Assembly: GCF_000684975.1 (NCBI RefSeq) | Contig: NZ_BAXZ01000006.1 | Coordinates: forward strand, 248,001-312,000 | Length of the DNA stretch: 64,000 nucleotides | Source of the DNA: Paraburkholderia acidipaludis NBRC 101816 | GTDB lineage: Bacteria > Pseudomonadota > Gammaproteobacteria > Burkholderiales > Burkholderiaceae | Direction: 5' to 3' | Shown: positions 1-7,838 of the stretch, piece by piece | Layout: every line of letters starts with the position of its first letter | Numbering within the stretch: position 1 is the stretch's first letter | Notes under the pieces: model-generated | Seen by the model: the letters and a program-made list of their open reading frames with translations, nothing else | The model's database searches: none | Told to the model about the DNA's origin: nothing | Made by a program: the position numbers and the translations under genes

Positions 1-872
1 GCGGCAATCGCCATGAACGCCGCACCGTCGTCGCGCGTGAGGTTCGCGACCGACAGGATGCGCCGCTCGTCCCACAGCCACGCGTAGGGAAACGACGGAA
101 TGTCGCTCATATGGATGCCGCCGCAGACCACCGTGCCGCCCTTCGTGACGGCCCGCAGCGCGGCGGGCACAAGCGCGCCCACGGGAGCGAACAGCAGGGC
201 CGCATCGAGCGCTTCGGGCGGCGGCTCGTCGCTGCCGCCCGCCCATGCGGCCCCGAGACGCCGCGCGAACTGCTGGGCCTGGCTGTCGCCGGGACGGGTG
301 AACGCATACACGGTGCGGCCCTGATGCCGTGCAACCTGCGCGACGATATGCGCCGCCGCGCCGAATCCGTAGATGCCGATGCGCTCGGCATCGCCCGCCA
401 TCGCCAGCGTGCGATAGCCGATCAAGCCGGCGCACAGCAGCGGCGCCGCCTCGACGTCGCTGTACTGGCGCGGCAGATGGAAGCAGTAGCGGGCATCGGC
501 GACGGTGCACTGCGCATAGCCGCCGTCGAGCGTATAGCCGGTGAAGCCGGGCGTGTCGCGTAGATTCTCGCGGCCGCGCAAGCAAAAGCGGCAGTGGCCG
601 CAGGTGTGGCCGAGCCACGGCACGCCCACGCGGTCGCCGGGCGCAAACCCGGTGACGCCGCGACCGTGCGCCGCGACCGTGCCGACGATCTCGTGCCCCG
701 GAATCACCGGTTTCTTCGGATGCCGAAGCTCGCCGTCCACGACGTGCAGATCGGTACGGCAAACGCCGCACGCGTGTACGTGGATCATCAGTTCACCGTC
801 ACCCGGTTCGGGGTCGGGCAGATCGACTTCGCGCAGCAATGGACCCGTGCCGTCGAACAGCATCGCACGCAT
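1..872 (-). CDS. Zinc-dependent alcohol dehydrogenase (3' end outside window)
   Basis: Medium-chain dehydrogenase/reductase, NAD(P)-dependent oxidation of alcohols or reduction of aldehydes in the cytoplasm. The N-terminal GroES-like domain shows the catalytic zinc site (Cys38 in GVCRTD, His60-Glu61 in GHE) and is followed by the Rossmann part (GIYGFGAAAH). The ATG at 872 has an AGGGGAG ribosome site about 7 bases upstream. The C-terminal end runs off the window. Oddity: the structural-zinc lobe reads CGHCRFCLRGRENLRD, so Cys91, Cys94 and Cys97 are present but the fourth ligand (residue 105), normally Cys in this family, is Arg (codon CGC, one base from TGC). The family assignment is firm; the substrate is unknown. 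Confidence 0.9.
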   Translation of the reverse strand, partial: MRAMLFDGTGPLLREVDLPDPEPGDGELMIHVHACGVCRTDLHVVDGELRHPKKPVIPGHEIVGTVAAHGRGVTGFAPGDRVGVPWLGHTCGHCRFCLRGRENLRDTPGFTGYTLDGGYAQCTVADARYCFHLPRQYSDVEAAPLLCAGLIGYRTLAMAGDAERIGIYGFGAAAHIVAQVARHQGRTVYAFTRPGDSQAQQFARRLGAAWAGGSDEPPPEALDAALLFAPVGALVPAALRAVTKGGTVVCGGIHMSDIPSFPYAWLWDERRILSVANLTRDDGAAFMAIA

Positions 873-983
873 GGTCTGACTCCCCTGGCGATGCACCGCG
901 GATGAATGTGCGGTGTCCCTGGGAGCCATGTTACGCGGTCGGCATGCGTGCGGCGCATCAGTGCGCCAGGCGTTGCAATGCTC

Positions 984-1949
984 TCAGCCTCCGCGGCCGA
1001 ATACCCGCGCGAAGGCGGTCACGAACACGTCGAGCCGGTCGGCCGCGAGGCAGTCGATGCCCGCGGCGCCCACACGGCCGTTGCCGCCCGGAAAGCCGCG
1101 GCAGAGTTCGTCGGCGCCGCGCGGGCTGGCGAGCGGCGCGCGCACGCTCACGGCATAGCTGCCATCCGCATTCGCGGTCAGCACGGCGTGCGCGCGCGTG
1201 GGCTCCTCGACGGCCAGCGCATTGCCGAACACCCCGCGCACGCGGCGCGCCCATGGCGTGTCCGGCAGCACGACAACGCTGCCGTATTGCAGCGCGATGA
1301 GCGGCGTCACGGCCTGGGCGAGCGCGAGATCCTCGTGGCGGCGCTCGGCGAGCTGTCCGAGGAAGGGCTCGGCTTCAATGAAGTCGAACGGATCGGCGTA
1401 GGGCCGGATCGCCTCGTAGAGCGTCTGGGGCGCGATCATCAGGTCCGAGACCGTGTCGCCATAGGCGTTGTAGTTGATCGACTCGCCCAGTTCGCGCAGC
1501 TGCCCCGACTGCGCCTCGCTCAAGCCGGCCTGTTGGGCGAGCGAGCGGGCCGTGGCGGGCAGATTGTCCCCCCATGCCGCGGCAATCGCCCACCCGCGGT
1601 AGCGTCCGCCCACGTGGCGATCCACCAGCACGCTCGTACAGACGTCGGCGGTGGTGTCGATATGCGCGACGAGATTCACGGTGTGCGGCAGGTCGCCCGC
1701 GTAATGATGGTCGAAGTATTCGACCCGCACGCCCTTCTCGAGCAGCTTGACGAGGGCATCGCGATTCGTGTCGAACGAGATGTCGAGCACCGTCAGCGTA
1801 TCGCCCGCCGTGGCCGGCACGCGCGCGACGAGCGCCGTATCCCGTTTCACGCCAGTCACGAGCGTCGTCTCGACCGGCCTCGCGAGACGAAGCTGGTGCA
1901 GCGCGCAGATGCCGTCCGCGTCGCCGTTGAATACATCGAAATGCGCCAT
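984..1949 (-). CDS. DHH-family phosphoesterase
   Basis: A 321-residue protein with the two signatures of the DHH superfamily: FNGDADGICAL close to the N-terminus and YFDHHYAGD near residue 80, whose Asp and His residues would bind the metal ions used to hydrolyse phosphodiester or phosphoanhydride bonds. A C-terminal glycine-rich stretch (GFPGGNGRVGAAGI) resembles the substrate-binding DHHA1 part. It is monocistronic; the flanking genes are unrelated. Substrate (short oligonucleotide, cyclic dinucleotide or pyrophosphate) cannot be told from sequence. The start at 1949 gives the family's usual MxxFDVFNGDADG opening. Confidence 0.85.
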   Translation of the reverse strand: MAHFDVFNGDADGICALHQLRLARPVETTLVTGVKRDTALVARVPATAGDTLTVLDISFDTNRDALVKLLEKGVRVEYFDHHYAGDLPHTVNLVAHIDTTADVCTSVLVDRHVGGRYRGWAIAAAWGDNLPATARSLAQQAGLSEAQSGQLRELGESINYNAYGDTVSDLMIAPQTLYEAIRPYADPFDFIEAEPFLGQLAERRHEDLALAQAVTPLIALQYGSVVVLPDTPWARRVRGVFGNALAVEEPTRAHAVLTANADGSYAVSVRAPLASPRGADELCRGFPGGNGRVGAAGIDCLAADRLDVFVTAFARVFGRGG

Positions 1950-2143
1950 GTTGTCTCTGTTATCGATGTGTAAAACGTAACAGTATCGCGCACCGTGGGA
2001 CGCAAGGACAAAGACGAGCGCAAACGTGAGGTGATTCGGTCAAAGCCGTGCTCTCCACGGAACGTGGCGAGGCGCGGCATGCGAACGGCTTCGAATGAGG
2101 GGCGCCGCAGGAGGGGCACCGCGGGCTCGCCGGCCCGGAAGGG

Positions 2144-2560
2144 TCAGCGCACGATGATCGGCCGCACGATTGGCCAGCGCAGCGTGGACGCGACAGGAAA
2201 GCGCGGCTTGCGCCCCACCGGCGCGCGCCAGGACTGCATGCGGGCGCTCATCGCCGCGCACAGGGCAAGGCCCTCGTCGCCATACAGGCTCGCCATGGCC
2301 TGCTGGACGAGGCCGGCTTCGAACCAGCCCTTGAAGCGCCGGTGACAGGTGCGAAAATCGGGATAGCTCTCCGGCAACGCGGACCAGACCGAACCGGTCC
2401 ACAACACCCAGTGGATAGCTTCGAACACGGCCCGCGCGCAGTGGGCCGGCCGGCCGCGGCGTGGGCCGCCAAGGCGCCCGTCGTGAAACAGCGATGCCAC
2501 GCTGCTCCATTGTTCATCGCTCAGTGCCGGGCAGGGCTGGTGGGAAATCTGATGTTCCAT
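2144..2560 (-). CDS. IS5/IS402-type transposase N-terminal domain protein
   Basis: A 138-residue protein. Residues about 12-95 match the N-terminal DNA-binding part of IS5/IS402-type transposases (LSDEQW..., GRP, WVLWTGSVWSALPE, FKGWFEAG). The DDE catalytic half is absent and the following 100 bases do not continue it. The frame is intact with host-like codon use and starts at an ATG preceded by a purine-rich AGAGAGAG stretch, so it looks like a kept gene and not a fresh deletion. I saw no terminal inverted repeats or target duplication around it. It could be a domesticated DNA-binding protein or a slowly decaying IS remnant. Confidence 0.65.
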   Translation of the reverse strand: MEHQISHQPCPALSDEQWSSVASLFHDGRLGGPRRGRPAHCARAVFEAIHWVLWTGSVWSALPESYPDFRTCHRRFKGWFEAGLVQQAMASLYGDEGLALCAAMSARMQSWRAPVGRKPRFPVASTLRWPIVRPIIVR

Positions 2561-2735
2561 GAGACTCTCTCTTACAGCAACCCTTCCAAGGTAACGCCCA
2601 AGCCCGCCGGACAATATCGGACTAGTCTCAAAACTCCGCGACGCTTCCGAACACCGTTCCGCCCAGACCGGTGCGGCACCGACGTTATTCCGGCGCGCTA
2701 CACTGCCGCTTTCCGAATATCGCGGACGCATCCCG

Positions 2736-3584
2736 ATGAACGCATCCTCCGATTCCCGCGCCGTTTCCACCGCTGTTTCCCCCTCCGCTTCCCGTATCCG
2801 TGTCGGCATAGGCGGCTGGATCTATCCGGAATGGCGCGGCACGTTCTACCCGGATGGCCTCCCCCAGCGGCGCGAACTCGAATACGCGAGCCGCAGCCTG
2901 ACGACGATCGAAATCAACAGTACCTACTACGGCGCCCAGCGCCCCGAAAGCTTCGCGCGCTGGCACGACGAGACCCCCGACGATTTCGTGTTCGCCCTGA
3001 AGGCGCCGCGTTTCGCGATGAGCCGCCGCGTGCTGGCCGAAGCGGGCCCGACCATCGAGCGGTTCCTCGCCTCGGGCGTGCTGCGCCTTGGCCCGAAGCT
3101 CGGCCCGATCAACTGGCAGCTCACGCCCGGCAAGCGGTTCGATCCTGAGGACTACGCGCGATTTCTCGAGCGGCTGCCGGCCGAGGCAGAAGGCGTGCCG
3201 TTGCGGCACGCGCTGGAGGTGCGCGATGCGAGTTTCTGCACTGCGGAATTCGTCGAGCTGGCGCGCCGCCATCGTGCGGCGATCGTGATGTCGGGAGATT
3301 CCGACTACGTCTCTATCGCCGACGCGAGCGCGCCGTTCGTCTATGCGCGCATCATGGGCACGCGCGAGAACGAGCCGCTTGGCTACGCCGCCGGCGAACT
3401 CGACAAGTGGGCTCAGCGGGCACGTATCTGGGCCCGCGGCGGCACGCCGGACGACCTGCCCACGTTCGGCACGCCGCTCGCCGCGAAGGACGGCCGCGAC
3501 GTGTTCCTCTACGTGATCAGCGGCTACAAGGTGCGCAACCCCGCAGCCGCGGGGGCGCTGATCGAGCGGCTGAGCGCAGCGTGA
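2736..3584 (+). CDS. DUF72 (YecE-like) family protein
   Basis: A 282-residue cytoplasmic protein of the DUF72/YecE family, a TIM-barrel fold of unknown biochemical function. Family marks seen: GIGGWIYPEWRGTFYPDGLPQ at the start, LTTIEINSTYYGAQRPESFARW, FALKAPRF, KLGPINWQLTP and ALEVRDASF. The length is typical and the frame is complete. It is divergent from the transposase-domain gene with about 175 bases between them and is apparently transcribed alone. A role in nucleic-acid metabolism has been proposed for the family but nothing in this window supports it. Confidence 0.88.
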   Translation: MNASSDSRAVSTAVSPSASRIRVGIGGWIYPEWRGTFYPDGLPQRRELEYASRSLTTIEINSTYYGAQRPESFARWHDETPDDFVFALKAPRFAMSRRVLAEAGPTIERFLASGVLRLGPKLGPINWQLTPGKRFDPEDYARFLERLPAEAEGVPLRHALEVRDASFCTAEFVELARRHRAAIVMSGDSDYVSIADASAPFVYARIMGTRENEPLGYAAGELDKWAQRARIWARGGTPDDLPTFGTPLAAKDGRDVFLYVISGYKVRNPAAAGALIERLSAA

Positions 3585-3597
3585 CGGGTCGCGCCGT

Positions 3598-4236
3598 TCA
3601 GCGTTGCTGCTCGCTGCACCAGAGATAGCCGATCACCGCGCGCGTCACGCGCGCCTGAAGCACCGCCGCATCGGTCTCGCCGCGTTCGCCGGCCGCGTCG
3701 ACCATGCCGTGCACGATGGCCGACACGTCATGGGCGGCCGTGTCGCAGTCGCTCAGTTGCGGCGCGTCGGTGAGCCCCAGCAAACGGACGAGCGCCGCGT
3801 GGAGCCGCTCGCTCACCCGCGCATCGCGCTCGTCGAGCGGCAGGCGGCGCTCCTCGAAATCGAGCACGCGCGCCAGCGCCGGACGGCGCATCTGGTGCGC
3901 CACACCCGCCCGAACGAGGCCGAGCAGGCCGGCCTCGCAGGTCGGCGCCATGGCGGCCGCATCGACCTCCGAGAGCAAAACCGCGCTTTCGCGCTCGATG
4001 AGCGCGGCCGTCAGCGCGTCTCGATTCGGGAAATATTGATAGAGCGAGCCGACGCTCACGCCCGCGCGCTCGGCGACCGCATTCGTCGTGTAGCCGGGCA
4101 GACCGGACGTTTCGAGGAGGCGGGCCGCCGCTTCGAGTATCGCCTCGACGGTGGCCGCCGAGCGGCGCTGCATCGGTTGCTTGCGCGCGTCGAGCGGCGC
4201 CGGGCGGCGGCGCGCACCGCGTGTCGTGGTGGTCAT
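3598..4236 (-). CDS. TetR-family transcriptional regulator
   Basis: A 212-residue one-component regulator. The N-terminal HTH runs from about residue 25 to 75 (AILEAAARLLE...YTTNAVAERAGVSVGSLYQYFPNRDAL), the classic TetR recognition-helix region; the C-terminal ligand-binding half is too divergent to assign an inducer. The start chosen is the ATG at 4236 (MTTTT...), preceded by a basic tail. It lies 98 bases downstream of the sigma-54 gene on the same strand and ends convergently 13 bases from the DUF72 gene. Its targets are not evident; TetR regulators usually control a neighbour, but neither neighbour is a typical efflux or lipid gene. Confidence 0.88.
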   Translation of the reverse strand: MTTTTRGARRRPAPLDARKQPMQRRSAATVEAILEAAARLLETSGLPGYTTNAVAERAGVSVGSLYQYFPNRDALTAALIERESAVLLSEVDAAAMAPTCEAGLLGLVRAGVAHQMRRPALARVLDFEERRLPLDERDARVSERLHAALVRLLGLTDAPQLSDCDTAAHDVSAIVHGMVDAAGERGETDAAVLQARVTRAVIGYLWCSEQQR

Positions 4237-4334
4237 GATAGGGAATGCCGGGCTGACGTGAGCTATCGCTCGCATTCTACACCGCGCATCCCGGCCCCCG
4301 GCCCTCTCGCGGGCGCGGTGCCGCCCCGGCGCGT

Positions 4335-5813
4335 TCAGATCCGCCTGCGCATCTCCGCCGCCGGCAGCTTCATCATCTGCCGGTATTTCGTGACGGTGCG
4401 GCGCGCGACCTGTACGCCCTGCTTTTCGAGTTCCTGCGTGAGCACGACGTCGGAAAGCGGATCGCGCGGATCCTCCGCATCGATCATTTCCTTGATGAGG
4501 GCGCGCACGGCTGCCGCCGAACACGTCCCGCCCGTGCGCGTCTCCAGCTCGCGAGGGAAAAAGCGCTTGAACTCGAAGATGCCGCGCGGCGTGGCCATGT
4601 ACTTGTTGCCGGTTGCCCGGGAAACGGTCGATTCGTGCAGGCCGAGTTCGTCGGCGACGTCGCGCAGCAGCATGGGGCGCAAGGCGATCTCGCCGTACTG
4701 GAAAAACGCCTTCTGGCGCGCGACGATGCATTCGCCCACGCGCAAGATCGTCTCGCAGCGCTTGTGCGCGTTGCGGATCAGCCAGCGCGCCTCCTGCAGC
4801 TGCTGGGCGAGCGGCGAGCGGCTCGTCTCTCCCGAGCGCGCGAACATCTCCGCATAGAGCTTGTGAATCCGCGCGCGCGGCTCGATGGCGGGATTGACGC
4901 TCACGACCCACTTGCCCCGCACCTGACGCACGATCACGTCGGGGACGACGTAGCCGCCGTCCGCGCGGCCATACTGGTTGCCCGGCTTCGGATCGAGCCG
5001 GCGCACGAGCGCGCAGGCCGCCTGCAGATCGCCCGCGTCGCAGCCCAGCTGGCGCTGGAGTTCGCCGTTCTCGCGGCGTGCCAGCCGTTCCAGATGCTGC
5101 GTGACGATCTTCAGCGCAAGGTCGCGGCTCGGCGTGTCCTCGGGCATCGAATCGAGCTGCAGCGCGAGACATTCGGACAACGAACGGGCGCCGATGCCCG
5201 GCCGGTCGAGCGTCTGCACGACGCGCAGCGCCACGCGCAGCCGATCTTCGTCGAGCGCGTCGCCCGCGCCCTCGACGTCCGCCAGATCGGCCAGATCCTG
5301 GCGCAGGTAGCCGTCGTCGTCGAGCGCCTCGATCACCACCTGTGCCGCGGCGCGATCGAGATCGTCGAGCGGCAGGAGGCGCAATGCATCGTGCAGTTGC
5401 TCGCGCAACGATATCGGCACGCGGACCCAGTCCGATGCCTCCGACTCCGAATCGTCCGCGCCGCGATAGTTCGACGTGCGCAGCGTGCCGGGCACGGGCA
5501 ATTCCGCGGTGTAGGCAGACGGCTCCGACGCCATCGCGCTTTCGTCCGCCCCGTCGCTCGCAGGCTCGGCAACCGTCTCGGGCGTGACGTTCGCCGCCAC
5601 GGCGCCGATGCCCGCCGCCGCACCTTCCGCAGCCTCGGCAGCTTCGCCGTTCTCCGCTGCGGGCGAGGCGTATTCAAGGAACGGGTTGGTGTCGAGGGCT
5701 TCGCGAAGCTCCTGCTGGAACTCCAGCGACGATAGCTGCAACAGGCGCACTGCCTGCTGCAGGCGCGGCGTCAGGGCGATCTGCTGGCGCGCGTGTAATG
5801 CAATGGAGGGCAT
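4335..5813 (-). CDS. rpoN: RNA polymerase sigma-54 factor (stand-alone copy)
   Basis: A 492-residue sigma-54. Seen: the Gln/Leu-rich activator-interacting region I (ALTPRLQQAVRLLQLSSLEFQQEL), an acidic region II, the core-binding domain, the HTH and the C-terminal RpoN box ARRTVTKYR that reads the -24 element. ATG 5813 was chosen because the preceding TTG-initiated extension (to 5852) is not typical of the family. The usual rpoN neighbours (lptB, hpf, ptsN) are absent, so this is probably a second sigma-54 as found in several Burkholderia-group genomes. A near-consensus sigma-54 promoter lies in the divergent intergenic region and drives the BON-domain gene. Confidence 0.95.
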   Translation of the reverse strand: MPSIALHARQQIALTPRLQQAVRLLQLSSLEFQQELREALDTNPFLEYASPAAENGEAAEAAEGAAAGIGAVAANVTPETVAEPASDGADESAMASEPSAYTAELPVPGTLRTSNYRGADDSESEASDWVRVPISLREQLHDALRLLPLDDLDRAAAQVVIEALDDDGYLRQDLADLADVEGAGDALDEDRLRVALRVVQTLDRPGIGARSLSECLALQLDSMPEDTPSRDLALKIVTQHLERLARRENGELQRQLGCDAGDLQAACALVRRLDPKPGNQYGRADGGYVVPDVIVRQVRGKWVVSVNPAIEPRARIHKLYAEMFARSGETSRSPLAQQLQEARWLIRNAHKRCETILRVGECIVARQKAFFQYGEIALRPMLLRDVADELGLHESTVSRATGNKYMATPRGIFEFKRFFPRELETRTGGTCSAAAVRALIKEMIDAEDPRDPLSDVVLTQELEKQGVQVARRTVTKYRQMMKLPAAEMRRRI

Positions 5814-6074
5814 GGCGAATCCCGTTCGTGAGGAGGAAGTAAACAGGATCAAGCAACACCCATGCCAGTATCGACAAGTCTATGTTCTGAAACGGGATCG
5901 GCGCTTGCTAGGCGAGCGCGGCCCCGCGACCGGTCGGCACGTTTTTACAATCACCCGGAAAATTCTCGCGGCTGGCGCGGCCTGCAGCCGGGCCGCGTGC
6001 GCGGGCGGCAGAGCCGGACGGAGCGATGAACCGGCGGGCGACGAAAGCAGGCTTCACGCCATGCCGCGCCGCGC

Positions 6075-6089
6075 GGCACAGCACTTGCA
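6075..6089 (+). promoter_or_regulatory. Sigma-54 (-24/-12) promoter of the BON-domain gene
   Basis: The sequence reads GGCAC, five bases, TTGCA. This matches the consensus TGGCAC-N5-TTGCW at all positions except the first T (here C), and the invariant GG (6075-6076) and GC (6087-6088) are exactly 10 bases apart. The predicted start of transcription is near 6100, leaving a leader of about 29 bases with an AAAGGAG ribosome site (6114-6120) before the ATG at 6129. It sits in the divergent region of an rpoN gene. No activator gene is adjacent. Confidence 0.75.
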
Positions 6090-6128
6090 CGAGTCATGGC
6101 GGACATCACCGCAAAAGGAGAAGCTCGC

Positions 6129-6476
6129 ATGAAGCACACCCTGACTCTCAAGACCGCAGCCGGGATCGCCTGCATGACCTTCGCCCTCGCCGCCGCGGCG
6201 CAGACCGACACGAACGGCTCGACCGCGCCGGCGGCCAGTTCGGAAACCATGGGCCAGCACGTTGACGACGCAACCATCACGACCAAGGTGAAGGCCGACC
6301 TGCTCGCCGCGAAGAACGTGAAGTCGGAGCACATTCACGTGAAGACGCGCAAGGGCGTCGTTTCGCTGACCGGCACCGTGCCGAGCGCCGAAGACCGCGA
6401 CGCCGCGAAGCAGGTTGCGGAAAACGTCGACGGCGTCGCTTCGGTGAAGGATCACCTCAAGGTCGCGACCCAGTAA
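6129..6476 (+). CDS. Periplasmic BON-domain (OsmY-like) protein
   Basis: A 115-residue protein with a Sec signal peptide (MKHTLTLKTAAGIACMTFALAAAAQ, cleavage probably after AAA or AAAQ) and one BON domain (about residues 50-115: DDATITTKVKADLLAAKNVKS...VSLTGTVPSAEDRDAAKQVAENVDGVASVKDHL). BON domains bind phospholipid or envelope surfaces; OsmY is the best-known example and is induced by osmotic or stationary-phase stress. The ATG at 6129 has AAAGGAG 8 bases upstream, which decides against the longer frame starting at 6096. Its promoter is of the sigma-54 type, an unusual choice for this family. Confidence 0.9.
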   Translation: MKHTLTLKTAAGIACMTFALAAAAQTDTNGSTAPAASSETMGQHVDDATITTKVKADLLAAKNVKSEHIHVKTRKGVVSLTGTVPSAEDRDAAKQVAENVDGVASVKDHLKVATQ

Positions 6477-6486
6477 CGCCTCGGCG

Positions 6487-6510
6487 GGGGGCGCAAAATG
6501 CTGCGCCCCC
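6487..6510. terminator. Hairpin between convergent genes
   Basis: GGGGGCGCA and TGCGCCCCC form a perfect 9-base stem around a 6-base loop (AAATGC), 10 bases after the BON gene stop and before the convergent aldo/keto reductase end. There is no T-tract on either strand, so it may act as an RNA 3' stabilising hairpin or a weak bidirectional terminator. Confidence 0.6.
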
Positions 6511-6544
6511 ACGGTGTCAGGCTGTCCGCCGCGCCGTGCGCGTG

Positions 6545-7597
6545 TCAGCCGCGGCTCGACCCGGACTCGCTCAGCTGTGCGCGGCGACGTTCGCCCTGGC
6601 GCGCGAACATCCAGCCCGGATATTCGGCGGGCAGGCGGCTCACGTCGTCCAGCGCCGCCAGTTCCTCCCGGGAAAGCGTCACCTGCGTCGCCGCCACGTT
6701 GTCGTCGAGCTGATCGACGCGTTTCGCACCGACGATCACCGAGGTCACGACGCGCTGATGCAGCAGCCACGCCAGCGCGATCTGCGCGACCGAAACGCCC
6801 TTGCTTTCGGCGATCGTGCGCATCGCATCGACGCAGTCCCACGCGCGCTCGCGCTCCACGGGCGGGAAGTCGAACGTCGTGCGGCGGCTGCCCGCCTCGC
6901 CTGCCTTGTCGCGGCCATACTTGCCGCTCAAGAGGCCGCCGGCGAGCGGGCTCCACACCATCAGACCCAACCCTTCGCTCGATAGCATGGGCACGAGTTC
7001 GCGCTCGAGATCGCGGCCCGCGATCGTGTAGTACGCCTGCAGCGACTCGAAGCGCGCGAGGCCGTGGTGCTGCGCGATGCCGAGCGCCTTGACGATCTGC
7101 CAGGCGGCCCAGTTCGATACGCCGACGTAACGCACATGCCCCTGCTGCACGAGCGTGTCGAGTGCGCGCACGGTCTCCTCGATCGGCGTGGCCGGATCGA
7201 AACCGTGGATCTGGTACAGATCGACATGGTCGAGCTGCAGGCGTTTCAGGCTCGCCTTGATGCCGTCCATGATGTGATAGCGCGTGGCGCCCGCCTCGTT
7301 GGGCGTCGCGCCCATCTGGCCGAAGACTTTCGTTGCGACCACCACCTGTTCGCGCGGAATCTTGAGATTTTTCAGCGCCTGCCCGGTGATCTGCTCGGAC
7401 ACGCCCTGCGAGTAGACGTCGGCCGTGTCGATGAAATTGATGCCGGCGTCGATGGCCCGGCCGATCAGGCGTTCGGCATCGGCCTGCTGCAGATCGCCGA
7501 TCTGATTCCAGATGCCGTCGCCGCCGCCGAAGGTCATCGTGCCGAGGCAAAGTTCCGAAACGAACAGGCCGGTGCGGCCAAGAGTGTTGTATCGCAT
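6545..7597 (-). CDS. Aldo/keto reductase
   Basis: A 350-residue NADPH-dependent oxidoreductase of the AKR superfamily, TIM-barrel fold, cytoplasmic. The catalytic tetrad is visible: Asp and Tyr in DTADVYSQG, Lys in VATKVFG and His in QIHGFD. Later motifs are VGVSNWAAWQ, the barrel strand GLMVWSPLAGGLLSGKYG and the cofactor-binding segment TSVIVGAKRVDQLDDN. The start at 7597 gives the family opening MRYNTLGRTGLFVSELCLGTMTFG. It is convergent with the BON gene and divergent from the helicase. The substrate is not predictable; related enzymes reduce small aldehydes and ketones. Confidence 0.93.
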   Translation of the reverse strand: MRYNTLGRTGLFVSELCLGTMTFGGGDGIWNQIGDLQQADAERLIGRAIDAGINFIDTADVYSQGVSEQITGQALKNLKIPREQVVVATKVFGQMGATPNEAGATRYHIMDGIKASLKRLQLDHVDLYQIHGFDPATPIEETVRALDTLVQQGHVRYVGVSNWAAWQIVKALGIAQHHGLARFESLQAYYTIAGRDLERELVPMLSSEGLGLMVWSPLAGGLLSGKYGRDKAGEAGSRRTTFDFPPVERERAWDCVDAMRTIAESKGVSVAQIALAWLLHQRVVTSVIVGAKRVDQLDDNVAATQVTLSREELAALDDVSRLPAEYPGWMFARQGERRRAQLSESGSSRG

Positions 7598-7838
7598 GGT
7601 GATGCCTCCGTTTGAGAACAGCGGGAAAAGCCGACCCCGGCGAGAATACTGCTCGCGGCGCGCGCGTGCAGAAAACCGGCCAGGCTACAGTGAGTCCCGG
7701 AGTGAGCCCCATGGCGGGCTCCTGCAACAGCGCAGCGAAACGCGTGCCGCTTGCGCCCCATGCAGCCCGCCCCGAAAACTGCGAGACTGGCGCATGCGCG
7801 CGCTGGACAAACACGCGAGCGCCCTTACCTATGTCGAC

